NCBI GenBank assembly: GCA_021847165.1
Contig: JAJZUH010000120.1
Coordinates: forward strand, 1-6,271
DNA: 6,271 nucleotides
Origin: Pseudomonadota bacterium
Lineage (GTDB): Bacteria; Pseudomonadota; Gammaproteobacteria; Burkholderiales; Gallionellaceae
Direction: 5' to 3'
How positions within the stretch are numbered: position 1 is the first letter of the stretch; every line of letters starts with the position of its first letter. The notes beneath the pieces were generated by a model, which saw only the letters and a list, made by a program, of their open reading frames with translations, searched no databases and was not told the DNA's origin. Positions 1-6,271 of this stretch are shown here, piece by piece. The position numbers and the translations under genes are program-made.

Positions 1-2118
1 CAATTCACATTCAGCGACAAAACGCCGATGGCCTATATTTCGGTTGGCCTGTTTTGCGTTATGGGTGCCGTTTTCAGCATTTTTAACGGAAGGCTCAGAA
101 AAGCCAACAAGCAGATTGAAGAGACCAACACCACTCTGCGAACTAGTGAAGAACGCTATCGCATGCTGTTCGATGCGATGGATGAAGGCTTTTGCGTGAT
201 CGAGATGATCTACGACCCCATGGGTAAGCCGGTCGATTATCGTTTTGTGGAGATCAACAAGGCGTTCGAACAACAAACAGGATTAAAGGAAGCACTGGGC
301 AAGACCATACGAGAAATGGTCCCCAACCACGATGAACACTGGTTCAAGATCTACGGGAAAGTGGCACAAACTGGCGAAGCCATCCGCTTTGAAAACCCGG
401 CCAGCGCGATGCAAAGATATTACGATGTTTTTGCTTCGCGCATCGGAGGCGAAGGCAGTCCAAGAGTAGGATTGCTTTTCAAGGATATAACCGAGCGCAA
501 GCAGTCCGAGACTGCGCTCGTCGCTGCCAAGGAGCAAGCCGAACTGGCCAACCGCGCCAAGGATTCTTTCTTGGCCACCATGAGCCACGAGATACGCACC
601 CCTCTCACCGGCATGCTCGGAATGCTTGAACTGCTTTCGCTCACTCATCTGGACGTCGAACAGCGTTCGACGCTGGATGTGGCTTGGGATTCCGGCAGAG
701 GATTATTGCGTATCGTCAGCGACATCCTTGACTGGTCGAAGATCGAAGAAGGGAAGCTGGAACTCTCGCCTCGCCCGACATCGATTCCGCAGCTGTTACA
801 GGATGTCGTTAATACGTATTCGCGTGTCGCCAGTTCCAAGTCCCTGATGCTTTGGCAACACACGGATACGCGACTGAATGCGGCCTATATCGTCGATCCG
901 CTCCGTCTTTCCCAGGTGCTCAACAATTTCGTCAGCAATGCGATCAAATTCACCCAGCAGGGCGAAGTCGAGTTGCGGGCCGAATTGCTGAAGCATGTCG
1001 AAAGCGGAGACAGGATACGTTTTTCTGTCAAGGATACGGGGATGGGCATTCCGCAGGAAGTGCAGGAGCGCATATTCCAGCGCTACCGCCAGGAAAGCGC
1101 GGATACCGCCCGCATGTATGGCGGAACTGGGCTGGGATTGGCGATCTGCCGCCGCCTGGCGGAAATGATGGATGGCCAGATCGACCTGAATAGCGAATAT
1201 GGGCAAGGCTCCACCTTCAGCATCATCCTGACCCTGCCGATTTCCGGGATGCCGGGAGAGTCGGTGCGGAGCATGTACCCGGAAGTGAAGCAGCGCGAAG
1301 TCAAACCCCTGTTCATCGACAGTGCCGCCGCCCCGCTGATACTGGCGGTGGATGATCATCCGATCAACCGGGATTTGCTGGCGCGCCAGCTCCGATTGCT
1401 CGGTCTGCGTGCCGAAACCGCCGAAAACGGGCAAATCGCCCTGTCCATGTGGCGCGATGGCCGCTTTACCCTGATCATCACCGACTGCCATATGCCTGAG
1501 ATGGACGGTTACGAACTCACCCAGGAGATACGAAAGATCGAGGCCGACAAACAACTTTCCCGGATTCCAATCGTTGCATGGACTGCCAATGCACTGGCTG
1601 AGGAAGCAGGACGTTGTTACGCCGCAGGCATGGACGAACTGCTGGTGAAACCTGCCAACCTGATGCAGTTGAGAACGACGCTGGTGAAATGCCTCTCTAT
1701 CGATGAGCAAGACAACGATACATCCGTGACATCCAAGTCGCCATCGGATAATCAGATCGAACCGATTGATTACGCTGTGTTGAATACGGTCGTGGAAGAT
1801 CGCGGCGCGCAAATCCAGGTACTGAAAGATTTCCAGTCTCATATTCATGCTGACCTTGCCAAGCTGGCCGAGTTGCTTGAACAAGGCAACAGCGGTCAGC
1901 TAGAAAGTGCCGCGCATCGAATGAAAGGCTCCTGCAGGATGGTGGGAGCGCGCCAGCTGGCAGCAACCTGCGAAGCCATCGAGCAGGCAGCCCACCGTGC
2001 AGACTTTGCAACCGCCAGATTAGAGAAGCAAATTCTGGACGATGCGATCCGGCACCTGGATGTTTACCTTGTGCACTGGCTAAAGGCAGAAAGCGGGGTG
2101 GTAGCCGATGAAAATTAG
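1..2118 (+). CDS. Hybrid sensor histidine kinase, PAS-HisKA-HATPase-REC-HPt (5' end missing)
   Basis: Inner-membrane hybrid kinase that senses a signal and starts a His-Asp-His-Asp phosphorelay. The frame is open from base 1, and the Met codon at 28 has no ribosome binding site before it and opens a membrane helix, so the true start lies upstream. Residues are counted from that Met. The first 20 residues are a hydrophobic helix resembling the end of a KdpD-type (DUF4118) membrane domain, followed by a short coiled coil. Next come a PAS domain (about 41-157, ending in DITERK), HisKA with H-box SHEIRTP and phospho-His187, and HATPase with N-box Asn304, DTGMGI (336-341) and GGTGLGLAI (365-373). 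The receiver has Asp442/Asp443, phospho-Asp486, Thr519 and Lys541. A C-terminal HPt domain carries His630 in AAHRMKGS. All phosphotransfer residues are present, so it should be active. Its 3' end overlaps the next gene by 11 bases, which points to that REC-EAL-REC protein as its target. The input signal cannot be read from the sequence. Confidence 0.95.
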   Translation, partial: QFTFSDKTPMAYISVGLFCVMGAVFSIFNGRLRKANKQIEETNTTLRTSEERYRMLFDAMDEGFCVIEMIYDPMGKPVDYRFVEINKAFEQQTGLKEALGKTIREMVPNHDEHWFKIYGKVAQTGEAIRFENPASAMQRYYDVFASRIGGEGSPRVGLLFKDITERKQSETALVAAKEQAELANRAKDSFLATMSHEIRTPLTGMLGMLELLSLTHLDVEQRSTLDVAWDSGRGLLRIVSDILDWSKIEEGKLELSPRPTSIPQLLQDVVNTYSRVASSKSLMLWQHTDTRLNAAYIVDPLRLSQVLNNFVSNAIKFTQQGEVELRAELLKHVESGDRIRFSVKDTGMGIPQEVQERIFQRYRQESADTARMYGGTGLGLAICRRLAEMMDGQIDLNSEYGQGSTFSIILTLPISGMPGESVRSMYPEVKQREVKPLFIDSAAAPLILAVDDHPINRDLLARQLRLLGLRAETAENGQIALSMWRDGRFTLIITDCHMPEMDGYELTQEIRKIEADKQLSRIPIVAWTANALAEEAGRCYAAGMDELLVKPANLMQLRTTLVKCLSIDEQDNDTSVTSKSPSDNQIEPIDYAVLNTVVEDRGAQIQVLKDFQSHIHADLAKLAELLEQGNSGQLESAAHRMKGSCRMVGARQLAATCEAIEQAAHRADFATARLEKQILDDAIRHLDVYLVHWLKAESGVVADEN

Positions 2119-4054
2119 TGAACTAAACCTGTTGGTTGTCGAGGATGATGATTTCCAGCGCCTTACCCTCCTGAATATGCTGCGCTCATTGGGAATCCGC
2201 AGCATCGCAGGGGCGCGCAATGGCAAGCAGGCACTTGAAATGATCCGCGAGGCCGCTCCCAATCCGTTCAATGTGGCACTTTGCGATTTGAACATGCCCG
2301 AAATGGATGGCATGGAGTTCCTGCGCCATCTGGGCCAAATGCATCTGAACATTGCGATCATCATCACCAGTGCACTGGATGGAAAATTGCTGACTTCGGT
2401 CGGCAGAATGACCAAGATGTACGGCATGCAATTGCTTGGGGCGATCGAGAAACCGATCTTGCTGACCCACCTCAGGGAATTGCTTGCGAAATACGACAAT
2501 GCCGAGAAAACTACGCCGCCACTTCCTCCTGCCAGGAATTTCACCCTTGATGAGATATTGCAGGGCGTCCGCGCAAACCAGTTTGAGCCATACTTCCAGC
2601 CCAAGGTCGATCTCAAGACCGGGCGCATCATCGGATCCGAAGCCTTGGCACGCTGGATACATCCGCAACATGGCGTGGTCGGTCCCTACGAATTCATTCC
2701 GCTACTCGAGCAAAGCGGCAATATCGACGACCTGACGTTCCTCATGCTGCAGAAATCCGCAGCCCAGTGCCGTGTATTTCACGATACAGGCCGCCTGCTT
2801 ACGGTTTCCGTCAATCTGTCCCTGTCTTCTCTGAGCGATGCTTCATTGGCCGACAGGATCACCCACGTGGTCCGTGCAGCAGGACTCGAGCCACAATATG
2901 TCGTATTGGAGATTACCGAATCCGCCGCCATGACCGATATCGCCAGTGCATTGGAAAACCTGGCACGATTGTGCATGAATGGCTTCTCCCTTTCCATCGA
3001 CGATTACGGCACCGGCTATTCCAGTCTGCAGCAACTCACGCGCATCGCCTTCAGCGAACTGAAAATCGATCAATCTTTCATCAAGGACTTTGCTGACAAC
3101 GATTCGCTGCGCATCGTTGTCGAATCCAGTATCGATATGGCTCATAAATTGCGGGTCAAGAGCGTGGCCGAGGGGGTCGAGACTCAGCAAGCCTGGGATA
3201 CGCTCAAAAGTGCGGGATGCGACACGGTACAGGGTTATTTGATCGCCAAGCCGATGGAAGCCAAGGCATTCAGCGACTTCGTTGCAAACTACAGCCACAA
3301 AAGCGCTCCCGGCCCAACGCAAGCTGTCCAGGACCACAGCAAGACAAGGATCCTGATCGTCGATGATGACGATTTCACGCGCAAAATCCTGATTCGCGTA
3401 CTGCAGGATTTTGGTTTCGCCAAAATCGTTGATGCCGATAGCGCACACACCGCAATTAAACTATTTGAAGAACATGCATTTGACTTGGTGATAACCGACA
3501 TCGATATGCAGGGAATGAATGGCATCGAATTTATCCAGCTGATCCGCTCGGGAAAAGCCCATACCAAACCGGATACGCGCGTCGTGGTACTGTCCTCTTT
3601 CTCCCAGACAGAAGTGCTCGGATCTGCTTTTGCACTGGATATCAACGGATTCCTGGTCAAGCCGATCATTCCGGCCGTGGTATACGAAAAAATCATACAA
3701 GCCCTGTCCGAACGCCTCAGGCTGCGCGCGCCCGTCGCTTATGAAGCCGTCAAAACCGAGTTAAGGAGCCTACCAAGCTTCGAGCACCACCCGGCCGGCA
3801 CGCATGGCGGCGCCGCCATCACCATGGCCGAGCACAAAACGCATAACGGTAACGACGTCCTGCACACACATAACCTCACCATCCAGAGACTGCGCCCGGG
3901 CATGATATTGAGGGAGAATCTTTATCTCATGGATGGCTCCCTGCTGTTGTCGTCCGGACATGCATTTTCCGAATTGTCGATCAATCGCTTAAATGACCTG
4001 CGGGCCCTGCTGAAAGAAAATAGCTTTGCGGTTCAAGAGGTTCCTAATCAATGA
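2108..4054 (+). CDS. REC-EAL-REC response regulator, predicted cyclic di-GMP phosphodiesterase
   Basis: Cytoplasmic response regulator of 648 residues predicted to hydrolyse cyclic di-GMP to pGpG under phosphorylation control. The N-terminal receiver (about 5-128) has Glu12/Asp13/Asp14, phospho-Asp60, Thr87 and Lys115. The EAL domain (about 148-393) keeps the residues expected for catalysis: Glu178 in EALAR, Asn236, Glu268 in LEITES, Asp298/Asp299 in DDYGTGYS, Lys319 in LKID, Glu355 in AEGVE and Gln375. A second receiver (about 413-535) has Asp419/Asp420, phospho-Asp464, Ser496 and Lys518; the usual proline after the phospho-Asp is Gln468. A linker with seven histidines (560-588) leads to a tail of about 55 residues containing [10 protein letters not shown]. 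The ATG overlaps the kinase stop and has GGGG nine bases upstream, consistent with translational coupling. Two receivers allow two phospho-inputs, probably both from the upstream kinase's HPt domain. EAL activity is inferred from residues only. Confidence 0.95.
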   Translation: MKISELNLLVVEDDDFQRLTLLNMLRSLGIRSIAGARNGKQALEMIREAAPNPFNVALCDLNMPEMDGMEFLRHLGQMHLNIAIIITSALDGKLLTSVGRMTKMYGMQLLGAIEKPILLTHLRELLAKYDNAEKTTPPLPPARNFTLDEILQGVRANQFEPYFQPKVDLKTGRIIGSEALARWIHPQHGVVGPYEFIPLLEQSGNIDDLTFLMLQKSAAQCRVFHDTGRLLTVSVNLSLSSLSDASLADRITHVVRAAGLEPQYVVLEITESAAMTDIASALENLARLCMNGFSLSIDDYGTGYSSLQQLTRIAFSELKIDQSFIKDFADNDSLRIVVESSIDMAHKLRVKSVAEGVETQQAWDTLKSAGCDTVQGYLIAKPMEAKAFSDFVANYSHKSAPGPTQAVQDHSKTRILIVDDDDFTRKILIRVLQDFGFAKIVDADSAHTAIKLFEEHAFDLVITDIDMQGMNGIEFIQLIRSGKAHTKPDTRVVVLSSFSQTEVLGSAFALDINGFLVKPIIPAVVYEKIIQALSERLRLRAPVAYEAVKTELRSLPSFEHHPAGTHGGAAITMAEHKTHNGNDVLHTHNLTIQRLRPGMILRENLYLMDGSLLLSSGHAFSELSINRLNDLRALLKENSFAVQEVPNQ

Positions 4055-4083
4055 CGGGCTCTCCCCAGGCGAATCGCATCCCC

Positions 4084-4109
4084 CGGACACCCCCATTCAA
4101 GGGAGTCCG
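4084..4109 (+). other. Small hairpin after the REC-EAL-REC gene
   Basis: An inverted repeat 30 bases after the stop codon: CGGAC (4084-4088) pairs with GTCCG (4105-4109), and CCC (4090-4092) with GGG (4101-4103), separated by one A/A mismatch and closed by an eight-base loop. No T-run follows, so it is not a convincing intrinsic terminator. It may stabilise the 3' end of the signalling operon mRNA or help a Rho-dependent end, or it may be chance. Confidence 0.3.
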
Positions 4110-4187
4110 ACACCCAGCCGGCCGCACCATATCGCAGGCATCCCGGCCTTTAATTGTGCCCCAGTTCGACATTTGCATCGGTTCGCA

Positions 4188-4216
4188 TTGCCAATTTCGC
4201 GCAGATGCATAACAAT
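4188..4216 (+). promoter_or_regulatory. Candidate sigma-70 promoter of the HU gene
   Basis: TTGCCA (4188-4193, five of six matches to the -35 consensus) is followed after 17 bases by AACAAT (4211-4216, four of six to the -10 consensus). Transcription would begin near 4223 and give a leader of about 34 bases. It lies in the 202-base gap after the signalling operon, where a highly expressed HU gene would need its own promoter. Assigned by eye; the -10 box is weak. Confidence 0.35.
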
Positions 4217-4256
4217 CCGCTCTGGTATTTCAACCACAACCAAGGGAGTTAACGAT

Positions 4257-4541
4257 ATGAACCGTAAAGAACTGATCGACGCATTGGCAGACAAGACCGG
4301 CAGCAGCAAGGCAGATGCAGACCGTACTATCGGCGCTCTGATCGAGATCGTCACCGGCGCATTGAAGAAGGGCGATAACGTAGCACTGGTTGGATTCGGG
4401 ACGTTCGAAGTGCGCAAGCGCGCTGCCCGTACCGGCCGCAATCCCGCCACAGGCGAGACCCTGAAGATCAAGGCTTCCAAGGCTCCCGCTTTCAAAGCCG
4501 GCGCAACGCTGAAGGCCGCGGTAAATGGCGCCAAGAAGTAA
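4257..4541 (+). CDS. hup: HU-family nucleoid DNA-binding protein
   Basis: Small basic histone-like protein of 94 residues that binds and bends DNA as a dimer and helps organise the nucleoid. It starts MNRKELIDALA and carries the family signature from VALVGFGTFEVRKRAARTGR, then RNPATGE (61-67) with Pro63 at the tip of the DNA-intercalating beta arm, and a C-terminal helix ending in NGAKK. Length matches the usual 90-95 residues and resembles the HU-beta type; the paralogue cannot be fixed from one copy. The start at 4257 is chosen because the preceding GGGAG (4244-4248) has ideal eight-base spacing and the family begins here; the frame is open further upstream, to 4026, but that extension overlaps the EAL gene and resembles nothing. 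It is monocistronic, with its own probable promoter and a strong terminator directly downstream. Confidence 0.96.
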   Translation: MNRKELIDALADKTGSSKADADRTIGALIEIVTGALKKGDNVALVGFGTFEVRKRAARTGRNPATGETLKIKASKAPAFKAGATLKAAVNGAKK

Positions 4542-4562
4542 ATCCTGACCGTCGACTGATAT

Positions 4563-4599
4563 AACGGCGAAGCCCCGGTAGACGGGGCTTCGTCGTTTT
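4563..4599 (+). terminator. Intrinsic terminator after the HU gene, possibly bidirectional
   Basis: A 15-base-pair stem (4563-4577 with 4583-4597, one G-T wobble, the rest Watson-Crick) closed by the five-base loop GTAGA and running into TTTT (4596-4599). It lies 21 bases after the HU stop. The convergent hemerythrin-like gene ends at 4627 on the other strand; read that way the same stem is followed by an A/T-rich stretch, so it could also terminate that transcript. Confidence 0.85.
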
Positions 4600-4626
4600 G
4601 GGCACTCCCGCTCGCTCAGCAGCGTC

Positions 4627-5016
4627 TTACTTATCTGCCAGCATCTCGTAGCGAGGAAACAGTTCCCGCTCCTCAAAGCGTACATGGTCAGACAGCAGTC
4701 GGCCGAATTCGGCCAATGCCGCCGCCTCGACATGGTCATTGATGGTTCTGACCATCGCTCGCATCGCCTCGTGCTCTTTCAGGGTACGTGCCACCAGTTC
4801 CGTTTCACCCGCTGCCAACAGGACAGGCAGCAAGTTCTGCTCTTCGAAGTCGAAATGGGGCGTCAGCTCGGCCACAAAGGCATGTCGCACTCTGGCACAC
4901 TGTTCCGCAATTGCTGTTGCGGCATCCAGCTCTGCTGCACGAATACAGGCCTTCGCCAGAACCAGCGCCGCATGGTGCTCGCGGGAAAGTGCCTGCAATG
5001 CCGGAATCCGCTTCAT
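4627..5016 (-). CDS. Hemerythrin-like HHE-domain protein
   Basis: Soluble four-helix-bundle protein of 129 residues predicted to hold a non-haem di-iron centre that binds oxygen or reacts with NO or peroxide. It begins MKRIPALQALSREHH, the normal start of this family, and supplies the expected ligands: His14/His15, His54 and Glu58 in HFDFEEQ, His82 in KEHEAM, and His111 and Glu115 in DHVRFEE. It lies downstream of the MarR-type gene on the same strand, so the two are probably cotranscribed. The start at 5016 is chosen by family similarity; no clear ribosome binding site precedes it. The frame stays open to a Met at 5142 that overlaps the marR stop and has GGGGGA upstream, but the 42 extra residues look non-coding (AGG, TTA and GGA codons, no family resemblance). 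Whether it senses, stores or detoxifies cannot be told from sequence. Its end faces the HU terminator. Confidence 0.9.
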   Translation of the reverse strand: MKRIPALQALSREHHAALVLAKACIRAAELDAATAIAEQCARVRHAFVAELTPHFDFEEQNLLPVLLAAGETELVARTLKEHEAMRAMVRTINDHVEAAALAEFGRLLSDHVRFEERELFPRYEMLADK

Positions 5017-5024
5017 GCAATACG

Positions 5025-5077
5025 GCCGGGCCTGTAACGACAGCCCTCCATCGAAAAACCTGTATTGCCAGGCCGGC
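5025..5077 (-). promoter_or_regulatory. Possible leader hairpin before the hemerythrin-like gene
   Basis: In the gap between the MarR-type gene and the hemerythrin-like gene, GCCGGGCCTG (5025-5034) and CAGGCCGGC (5069-5077) form an inverted repeat with one bulged base and a 34-base loop. In the minus-strand transcript it ends eight bases before the chosen start codon at 5016, where a ribosome binding site would sit. It could tune translation of the second cistron. Its long loop and GC-rich arms mean chance pairing is possible. Confidence 0.3.
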
Positions 5078-5134
5078 AGGGTAGCCCTCCAAACTTGCCC
5101 GCAGATTTGCTCAATATGGGATGGCCCGTCTTCA

Positions 5135-5557
5135 TCACGCATCGGCGCCCAGTTCCCCCGCTCCGGGAATCCTGAAGATGCCTTGCAATTTGAGCAGCTC
5201 GTTGCGATGCAGGCTCGCAATGGTCTTGACCAGCTTGTTACCTTCCGGTGTGAGATGGATCTCGACCGCCCTCTTGTCGATGCTGCCGCGCTTCCGGTAT
5301 ATCAAGCCGAGCTTTTCGCAACGCGTGGCCAGCGAAACCACACCGTTGTGATGCGACTGCAGGCGTTCCGCCAGCTCGCCTATCGTTGCCCACTCTCGGT
5401 CTTTATATCCCTTTACATGCAGCAGCAGGAGATACTGAAGATTGGTGATGCCATATTGGTGCGTCAGCTCTTCGCTGAAACGAATGAAACAGCGCAACTG
5501 GTAACGAAAATCGGAGAGCGCTTCAAACTCGCTTTTTTTGAGGGAATCTTTAGCCAT
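5135..5557 (-). CDS. MarR-family transcriptional regulator
   Basis: Dimeric winged-helix repressor-type regulator of 140 residues. The N-terminal helices (about 12-50, FRYQLRCFIRFSEELT) form the dimerisation and ligand region. The helix-turn-helix runs about 57-84 (ATIGELAERLQSHHNG then VVSLATRCEKLGL). The wing (about 87-106) keeps the family's Asp94 and Arg96 and ends in HLTPEG. Two cysteines, Cys23 and Cys80, could respond to oxidants, but they do not line up clearly with the reactive cysteine of OhrR, so redox sensing is speculative. The start at 5557 gives a normal family length, with a short AGG four bases upstream. It is followed by the hemerythrin-like gene on the same strand and faces the DsrC-like gene across 120 bases that contain a palindrome suited to MarR binding. 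Autoregulation and control of both arms is the natural reading. The ligand is unknown. Confidence 0.93.
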   Translation of the reverse strand: MAKDSLKKSEFEALSDFRYQLRCFIRFSEELTHQYGITNLQYLLLLHVKGYKDREWATIGELAERLQSHHNGVVSLATRCEKLGLIYRKRGSIDKRAVEIHLTPEGNKLVKTIASLHRNELLKLQGIFRIPGAGELGADA

Positions 5558-5583
5558 AGCACCTGTTAATCAATTCATTACAA

Positions 5584-5613
5584 ATTTTAATATCACATGA
5601 TGATATTAGTCAT
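5584..5613 (-). promoter_or_regulatory. Candidate promoter of the MarR-family gene
   Basis: On the minus strand ATGACT (5613-5608, four of six to the -35 consensus) and TAAAAT (5589-5584, five of six to the -10 consensus) are 18 bases apart. Transcription would begin near 5577, giving a leader of about 20 bases. The spacer is filled by the palindrome at 5588-5608, so a bound regulator would block polymerase. Confidence 0.45.
5588..5608. promoter_or_regulatory. 21-base palindrome, candidate MarR operator
   Basis: Perfect inverted repeat TAATATCA (5588-5595) and TGATATTA (5601-5608) around a five-base centre. MarR dimers typically bind AT-rich palindromes of this size in the divergent region beside their own gene. 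It fills the spacer of the proposed marR promoter and covers the proposed -35 box of the opposite promoter. A near half-site, CATATCA, recurs at 5643-5649. The structure is directly visible; the binding protein is inferred. Confidence 0.55.
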
Positions 5614-5620
5614 ATACAAT
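5592..5620 (+). promoter_or_regulatory. Candidate promoter of the DsrC-like gene
   Basis: ATCACA (5592-5597, four of six to the -35 consensus) lies inside the palindrome and is followed after 17 bases by TACAAT (5615-5620, five of six to the -10 consensus). Transcription would begin near 5627 and leave a leader of about 50 bases before the ATG at 5678. Confidence 0.4.
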
Positions 5621-5677
5621 ATATCCCACTGCAGATGTCTTGCATATCAATATTGTTTTGAATCCATGGAGCCTGCC

Positions 5678-5992
5678 ATGCAAAGACAAGGAATTGATGA
5701 AGAGGGATATCTGGTCGACCCGATGGACTGGAATGAAGAGGTCGCCCGTGAATTCGCCAATATCGAGAATATCGACCTGACGGATGATCATTGGGATGCG
5801 ATTCGCTTCATGCGGCAATACTATGCCGAACACCAGGTAGCGCCGGATGTGCGCCATGTCATGAAACATCTTGCGCAGCGATTGGGAGCGGAATCGCGAA
5901 ACAGGATCTTCGAGTTGTTCCCGTATGGCTACGTCAAACAGGCTTGCAAGATAGCCGGCATGAAACGGCCCAGGGCATGGAGTACCGGATAG
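5678..5992 (+). CDS. DsrC/TusE-family protein lacking the C-terminal cysteine
   Basis: Small soluble protein of 104 residues of the DsrC/TusE/DsvC sulfur-relay family. Diagnostic parts are DEEGYLVDPMDWNEEVA near the N-terminus, LTDDHWDAIRFMRQYY (34-49), the helix-turn-helix-like middle (about 53-70) and ELFPYGYVKQACKIAG (79-94). Family members use a penultimate cysteine (CysA) to carry persulfide or form a trisulfide, and DsrC adds a second cysteine (CysB) in QACKIAG. Here CysB is present as Cys90, but the position 11 residues later, normally CysA, is Trp101, and the protein ends RAWSTG. Classical TusE chemistry in tRNA thiolation or DsrC chemistry with sulfite reductase is therefore unlikely; a regulatory or otherwise divergent role fits better. 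The start at 5678 is chosen over the in-frame ATG at 5666 because GGAG (5668-5671) sits six bases before it. It diverges from the MarR gene and precedes a codirectional gene. Confidence 0.92.
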   Translation: MQRQGIDEEGYLVDPMDWNEEVAREFANIENIDLTDDHWDAIRFMRQYYAEHQVAPDVRHVMKHLAQRLGAESRNRIFELFPYGYVKQACKIAGMKRPRAWSTG

Positions 5993-6108
5993 CTCCTGCA
6001 GCCGCCATTGCCCCCATCCATCCAAGGCGAAGATCGCCACGCCTGCGCCTTGCCTGTGTATCATGAGTCCATGGATTTGAATTCTTCACCACTTTCCCGC
6101 AACTCGCC

Positions 6109-6271
6109 ATGACAGCCAAGACCGATAACATAGCCAAGCCGGCACCGTCCGACGATGAAGTGCCCGAGATGGAACTGACCGATGGGGATATTCTGGATGC
6201 GATGCAGCACATTCCCGGCTATCTGGATATCTCGACCGAGGATTTTCGCACCATCTATCATCTGGCCCACC
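6109..6271 (+). CDS. N-terminal part of a probable CBS-domain protein (cut by window end)
   Basis: Open frame of 54 codons running off the window, beginning MTAKTDNIAKPAP. After an acidic, poorly ordered start, residues 23-54 (ELTDGDILDAMQHIPGYLD, then ISTEDFRTIYHLAH) resemble the segment that precedes paired CBS domains in a group of proteobacterial proteins; that match is from memory and the CBS region itself is outside the window. CBS pairs usually bind adenine nucleotides and regulate a partner. No ribosome binding site is evident before the ATG at 6109, and an internal ATG at 6181, 24 codons on at the conserved part, is not ruled out by position alone. It follows the DsrC-like gene by 116 bases on the same strand with no convincing terminator between, so the two may be cotranscribed. 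Confidence 0.6.
   Translation, partial: MTAKTDNIAKPAPSDDEVPEMELTDGDILDAMQHIPGYLDISTEDFRTIYHLAH

Noticed and set aside
28..30. ATG at 28 as the true start of the histidine kinase
   Set aside because: The frame is open to base 1, there is no ribosome binding site, and the ATG falls at the edge of a membrane helix that looks like the last one of a larger membrane domain.
796..1884. Long open frame on the minus strand (362 codons) opposite the histidine kinase
   Set aside because: It lies wholly antisense to conserved HisKA, HATPase and REC domains, has no recognisable domain and no ribosome binding site; such frames are common opposite GC-rich genes.
4739..5569. 276-codon plus-strand open frame across the hemerythrin-like and MarR genes
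   Set aside because: The opposite strand encodes two well-recognised protein families with all key residues; this frame looks like a shadow with no family resemblance.
5564..5582. Second AT-rich dyad (TGT...ACA) just upstream of marR, considered as another operator
   Set aside because: Only the outer bases match; the interior is not symmetric, unlike the perfect palindrome at 5588-5608.
5990..6010. Frameshift near the end of the DsrC-like gene hiding the missing cysteine
   Set aside because: Neither alternative frame restores a GCV-like ending near the expected position; Trp101 sits exactly at the cysteine column and the gene ends normally four codons later.
6023..6052. Inverted repeat CAAGGCG / CGCCTTG between the DsrC-like gene and the last gene, considered as a terminator
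   Set aside because: Seven pairs around a 16-base loop with no T-run after it; too weak to call a terminator or attenuator.

Overview
The window reads as ordinary chromosomal DNA of a Gram-negative proteobacterium, most likely a betaproteobacterium. Base composition is moderately GC-rich, and the set of hybrid histidine kinase, REC-EAL response regulator, HU protein, hemerythrin-like protein and DsrC/TusE-family protein suits the Nitrosomonadales/Gallionellaceae-type iron and sulfur bacteria. That placement is inferred from protein style alone and is tentative. There is no sign of a mobile element, CRISPR array, tRNA or rRNA.

Left half (1-4054, + strand): a two-gene signalling operon. The first gene is cut by the window start and encodes a membrane-anchored hybrid histidine kinase (end of a transmembrane input region, PAS, HisKA, HATPase, REC, HPt). 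It overlaps by 11 bases a REC-EAL-REC protein with a complete set of EAL catalytic residues, so the pair probably forms a multistep phosphorelay controlling hydrolysis of cyclic di-GMP. The EAL protein ends in a histidine-rich linker and a small unassigned tail domain.

Middle (4055-4600): a 202-base intergenic region with a small hairpin and a probable promoter, then an HU-family nucleoid protein gene and a strong hairpin terminator. The terminator lies between convergent genes and may serve both sides.

Right part (4627-6271): a divergent locus. On the minus strand a MarR-family regulator gene is followed by a hemerythrin-like (HHE) gene. On the plus strand a DsrC/TusE-family gene is followed by the start of a gene cut by the window end, probably a CBS-domain protein. 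The divergent intergenic region has a 21-base palindrome that fills the spacer of the proposed marR promoter and covers the proposed -35 box of the opposite promoter, which suggests the MarR protein controls both arms. The DsrC-like protein keeps the inner conserved cysteine, but the C-terminal cysteine position is tryptophan. It therefore cannot form the usual intramolecular disulfide or act as an ordinary TusE persulfide carrier, and is more likely a regulatory or divergent family member. This is the most interesting point in the window.
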